Source: Betaproteobacteria bacterium (GTDB lineage Bacteria; Pseudomonadota; Gammaproteobacteria; Burkholderiales; SG8-39). Taken from it: a DNA stretch of 64,000 nucleotides. The notes under the pieces are model-generated. The model was not told where the DNA came from. It worked only from the letters and a program-made list of their open reading frames with translations, and did not search any database. Each line of letters opens with the position of its first letter. Positions within the stretch are counted from its first letter, which is position 1. The translations under genes were made by a program, and so were the position numbers. Shown here piece after piece: positions 62,337 to 64,000 of the stretch. Where the stretch lies: the NCBI GenBank assembly GCA_004297625.1, contig SCTY01000003.1:372001-436000 (forward strand). The letters run 5' to 3'.

Positions 62337-64000
62337 TGTCTTGGACGACGCGGTCGCCGGGAGCCAGGCACCGCTTCGAAACCGCGACGTACGTTCCCCG
62401 CTTGGAGTCAGCGTTCCCCGCGCTCGCGCGCGTCGCCTGCTGGCCGGACGCGGGCGCTACACCGACGATGTGTCGCTGCCCGGCATGCTGCACGTCGCTT
62501 TCGTGCGCAGCCCGTACCCGTTTGCCCGTATCGCGTCCATCGACAAGGCGGCGGCCCAGGCGAGCCCGGGCGTAGTGCTGGTTGCAACGGGTCGCGAGCT
62601 CGCCGGCTATTGCAAGCCGTACGCGGGAATACACGAGCTGTTCGTCGGCATGAAGGCGCCCGAGCAATGGCCCATGGCGCTGGAGCGAGCATGCTGGCAG
62701 GGCGAGCCGGTGCTCGCCGTGGTGGCCGCCGGCCGCGCTCAGGCCGAAGATGCGGCCGCCGAAGTGCTGATCGACTGGCAGCCTTTGCCCGCGCTCACCG
62801 ACGTCGAGGCGGCCGCCGCGCCGGACGCGCCGGTCATTCATCCGCAAATCGGCAGCAACATCGCCTACGACACGACGCTCGCGACCGGCGACTCCGAGGC
62901 CGGATTCTCCGATTGCGCCGCGACGGCGGAAGCCGAATTCCGCTTCGCCCGCCACACCGGCGTGTGCCTGGAGCCGCGCTCCATCATCGCGCACTACGAG
63001 GCCGCGACCCCTTCGCTCACCGTCATCCAGTCGCATCAATGCCCCGCACAGCAGCAGGACATTTATGCGCGCCTGCTGGGCCTGCCCGATCACCAGGTGC
63101 GCGTTCACTGCCCCGATGTCGGCGGCGCGTTCGGCATCAAGCAGCAGCTCTACGGGGACGAGCTCGCGGTCTGCATTCTCAGCATGATGCTCAGGCGCCC
63201 GGTGAAGTACGTCGCCGACCGGCTCGAGTCCTTCATGAGCGATATCCACGCGCGCGATCATCGCGTCAGCGCCAGGCTTTCCATCGGCAGCGACGGCCGC
63301 GCGAAGGCGCTGGCGGTGGACGATTTGTTCGGCGTCGGCGCTTATTCGCAATTTCCCCGCTCGAGCATAGGAGAGGGAAGCCACGTATTGCGCTTGTCGG
63401 GCGCGCCCTATGTCCTGCAGGCCTACAAGGCGCGCCTGCGGATGGTGTTCCAGAACAAGAACATGGTCGGGCACTACCGCGCGGTCGGACATCCGATCGC
63501 CACCGCGGTGACCGAGGTGCTCGTGGACCAGGCCGCCCGGCTGGCCGGGATGGACCCGATCGAGGTGCGGCGGCGCAGCTACATCGCGCCGGAAGCCTTT
63601 CCGTATCGCTCGCATGGCGGGTTCACGTTCGAGCCGCTTTCGCTGCACGCCTGCCTGGAGCGCATCGTCGAGATGATGGACATTCCCCGGCTGCGGGCCG
63701 AGCAGACCGCCCGCAAGGATTCGTCTATGCGCTTGGGCATCGGTCTCGCGACGTTCGTGGAGCTCACGGGAACCGGCGCCGGTTATTACGGGCGCGGCGA
63801 GGCGAGAGTCAGCGCCCAGGAGGGTTGCCTCTTGAAGCTCGAGCCCTCCGGCCGGATCCGATGCGCGCCCAGCGTCACCGATCAGGGGCAGGGCACGGAT
63901 ACGGCGATCGCGCAAGTGGTGGCCAGCGCAATCGGCGTGCCGATCGATCATGTCGCCGTAATCAGCGGAGACAGCGAGCTCACGCCTTACGGAGGCGGTG
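62329..64000 (+). CDS. Xanthine dehydrogenase/CoxL family molybdopterin-binding subunit (3' end outside window)
   Basis: ATG 62329 overlaps the previous stop; 557 residues are visible and the frame is open to the window edge. RLLAGRGRYTDDVSLPGMLHVAFVRSPYPFARI is the a/b hammerhead start, and VHCPDVGGAFGIKQQLYGDE and MVGHYRAVGHP belong to the molybdopterin domain. The family (about 750-800 residues in full) hydroxylates N-heterocycles or aldehydes with Mo-pterin, along with FAD and [2Fe-2S] subunits that may follow outside the window. It supports a heterocycle-degrading role for module B. Confidence 0.9.
   Translation, partial: MGNVLDDAVAGSQAPLRNRDVRSPLGVSVPRARARRLLAGRGRYTDDVSLPGMLHVAFVRSPYPFARIASIDKAAAQASPGVVLVATGRELAGYCKPYAGIHELFVGMKAPEQWPMALERACWQGEPVLAVVAAGRAQAEDAAAEVLIDWQPLPALTDVEAAAAPDAPVIHPQIGSNIAYDTTLATGDSEAGFSDCAATAEAEFRFARHTGVCLEPRSIIAHYEAATPSLTVIQSHQCPAQQQDIYARLLGLPDHQVRVHCPDVGGAFGIKQQLYGDELAVCILSMMLRRPVKYVADRLESFMSDIHARDHRVSARLSIGSDGRAKALAVDDLFGVGAYSQFPRSSIGEGSHVLRLSGAPYVLQAYKARLRMVFQNKNMVGHYRAVGHPIATAVTEVLVDQAARLAGMDPIEVRRRSYIAPEAFPYRSHGGFTFEPLSLHACLERIVEMMDIPRLRAEQTARKDSSMRLGIGLATFVELTGTGAGYYGRGEARVSAQEGCLLKLEPSGRIRCAPSVTDQGQGTDTAIAQVVASAIGVPIDHVAVISGDSELTPYGGG

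Noticed and set aside
45317..64000. Mobile element or genomic island boundaries around modules A and B
   Set aside because: No integrase, transposase, tRNA, direct repeat or clear base-composition change was seen; the right boundary is outside the window.

Overview
The window is high-GC DNA from a betaproteobacterium, probably Burkholderiales or a near relative. The evidence is gene order and content rather than any RNA marker, since no rRNA or tRNA gene was seen: polA next to a LOG-family gene, DUF2782 and thrB; a ubiE / Tim44-like / ubiJ / ubiB block; pilT-pilU divergent from YggS-proC-YggT; aceA-aceK; mreBCD-mrdA-rodA; and gatCAB. Genes are packed tightly, with many 1-8 nt overlaps and many GTG or TTG starts. 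No intergenic stretch exceeds 300 bp, and no transposase, integrase, CRISPR array or phage gene was seen.

Positions 1-45,300 are mostly housekeeping. In order they hold: a truncated TlpA-like thioredoxin, a DUF4197 protein, a flippase-like membrane protein and polA; small conserved genes with thrB; a 1,234-residue fused FAD/iron-sulfur oxidoreductase and a protein with part of a PilZ signature; the ubiquinone block; a methyltransferase, a sodium:solute symporter, a VanZ protein, a 2Fe-2S ferredoxin and a hydrolase; a NodI/NodJ-type ABC exporter; an EamA exporter, a HemJ-like protein and an RNA methyltransferase; surE with the stub of a deleted DUF72 gene behind it; a lipid kinase; the type IV pilus retraction ATPases; the proC block; the glyoxylate shunt pair; the elongasome operon; and gatCAB with a secreted Cys-rich protein gene inserted between gatA and gatB.

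Positions 45,317-64,000 are accessory and catabolic, and are the most interesting part. Module A (45,317-53,944, all + strand) runs PyrE / TRAP transporter (P, Q, M) / PyrK / PyrD class 1B / M20 carbamoyl-amidase / a second PyrE paralog / TRZ-ATZ amidohydrolase. From PyrK to the amidohydrolase the genes overlap or lie 2 nt apart. The set looks like uptake plus reductive ring metabolism of orotate or a similar pyrimidine carboxylate. The second PyrE paralog has lost the catalytic-loop lysines. Module B (53,941 to the right edge) has two full-length paralogous amidohydrolases flanking a GntR/FCD regulator, a Rid-like protein without the RidA arginine, a second TRAP transporter and an M24 'pita-bread' enzyme without most metal ligands. 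It ends in a truncated molybdenum hydroxylase large subunit. Module B looks like a regulated pathway for another N-heterocycle or amidine-type carboxylate. The substrates of both modules are inferred.

Other points: the PolA 3'-5' exonuclease site has lost three of its four catalytic acids; three genes (1161, 33575 minus, 55533) have N-terminal coding that extends past any ATG/GTG/TTG start; and several genes have a -10-like hexamer 6-10 nt before the start codon with no Shine-Dalgarno sequence, suggesting leaderless transcripts.
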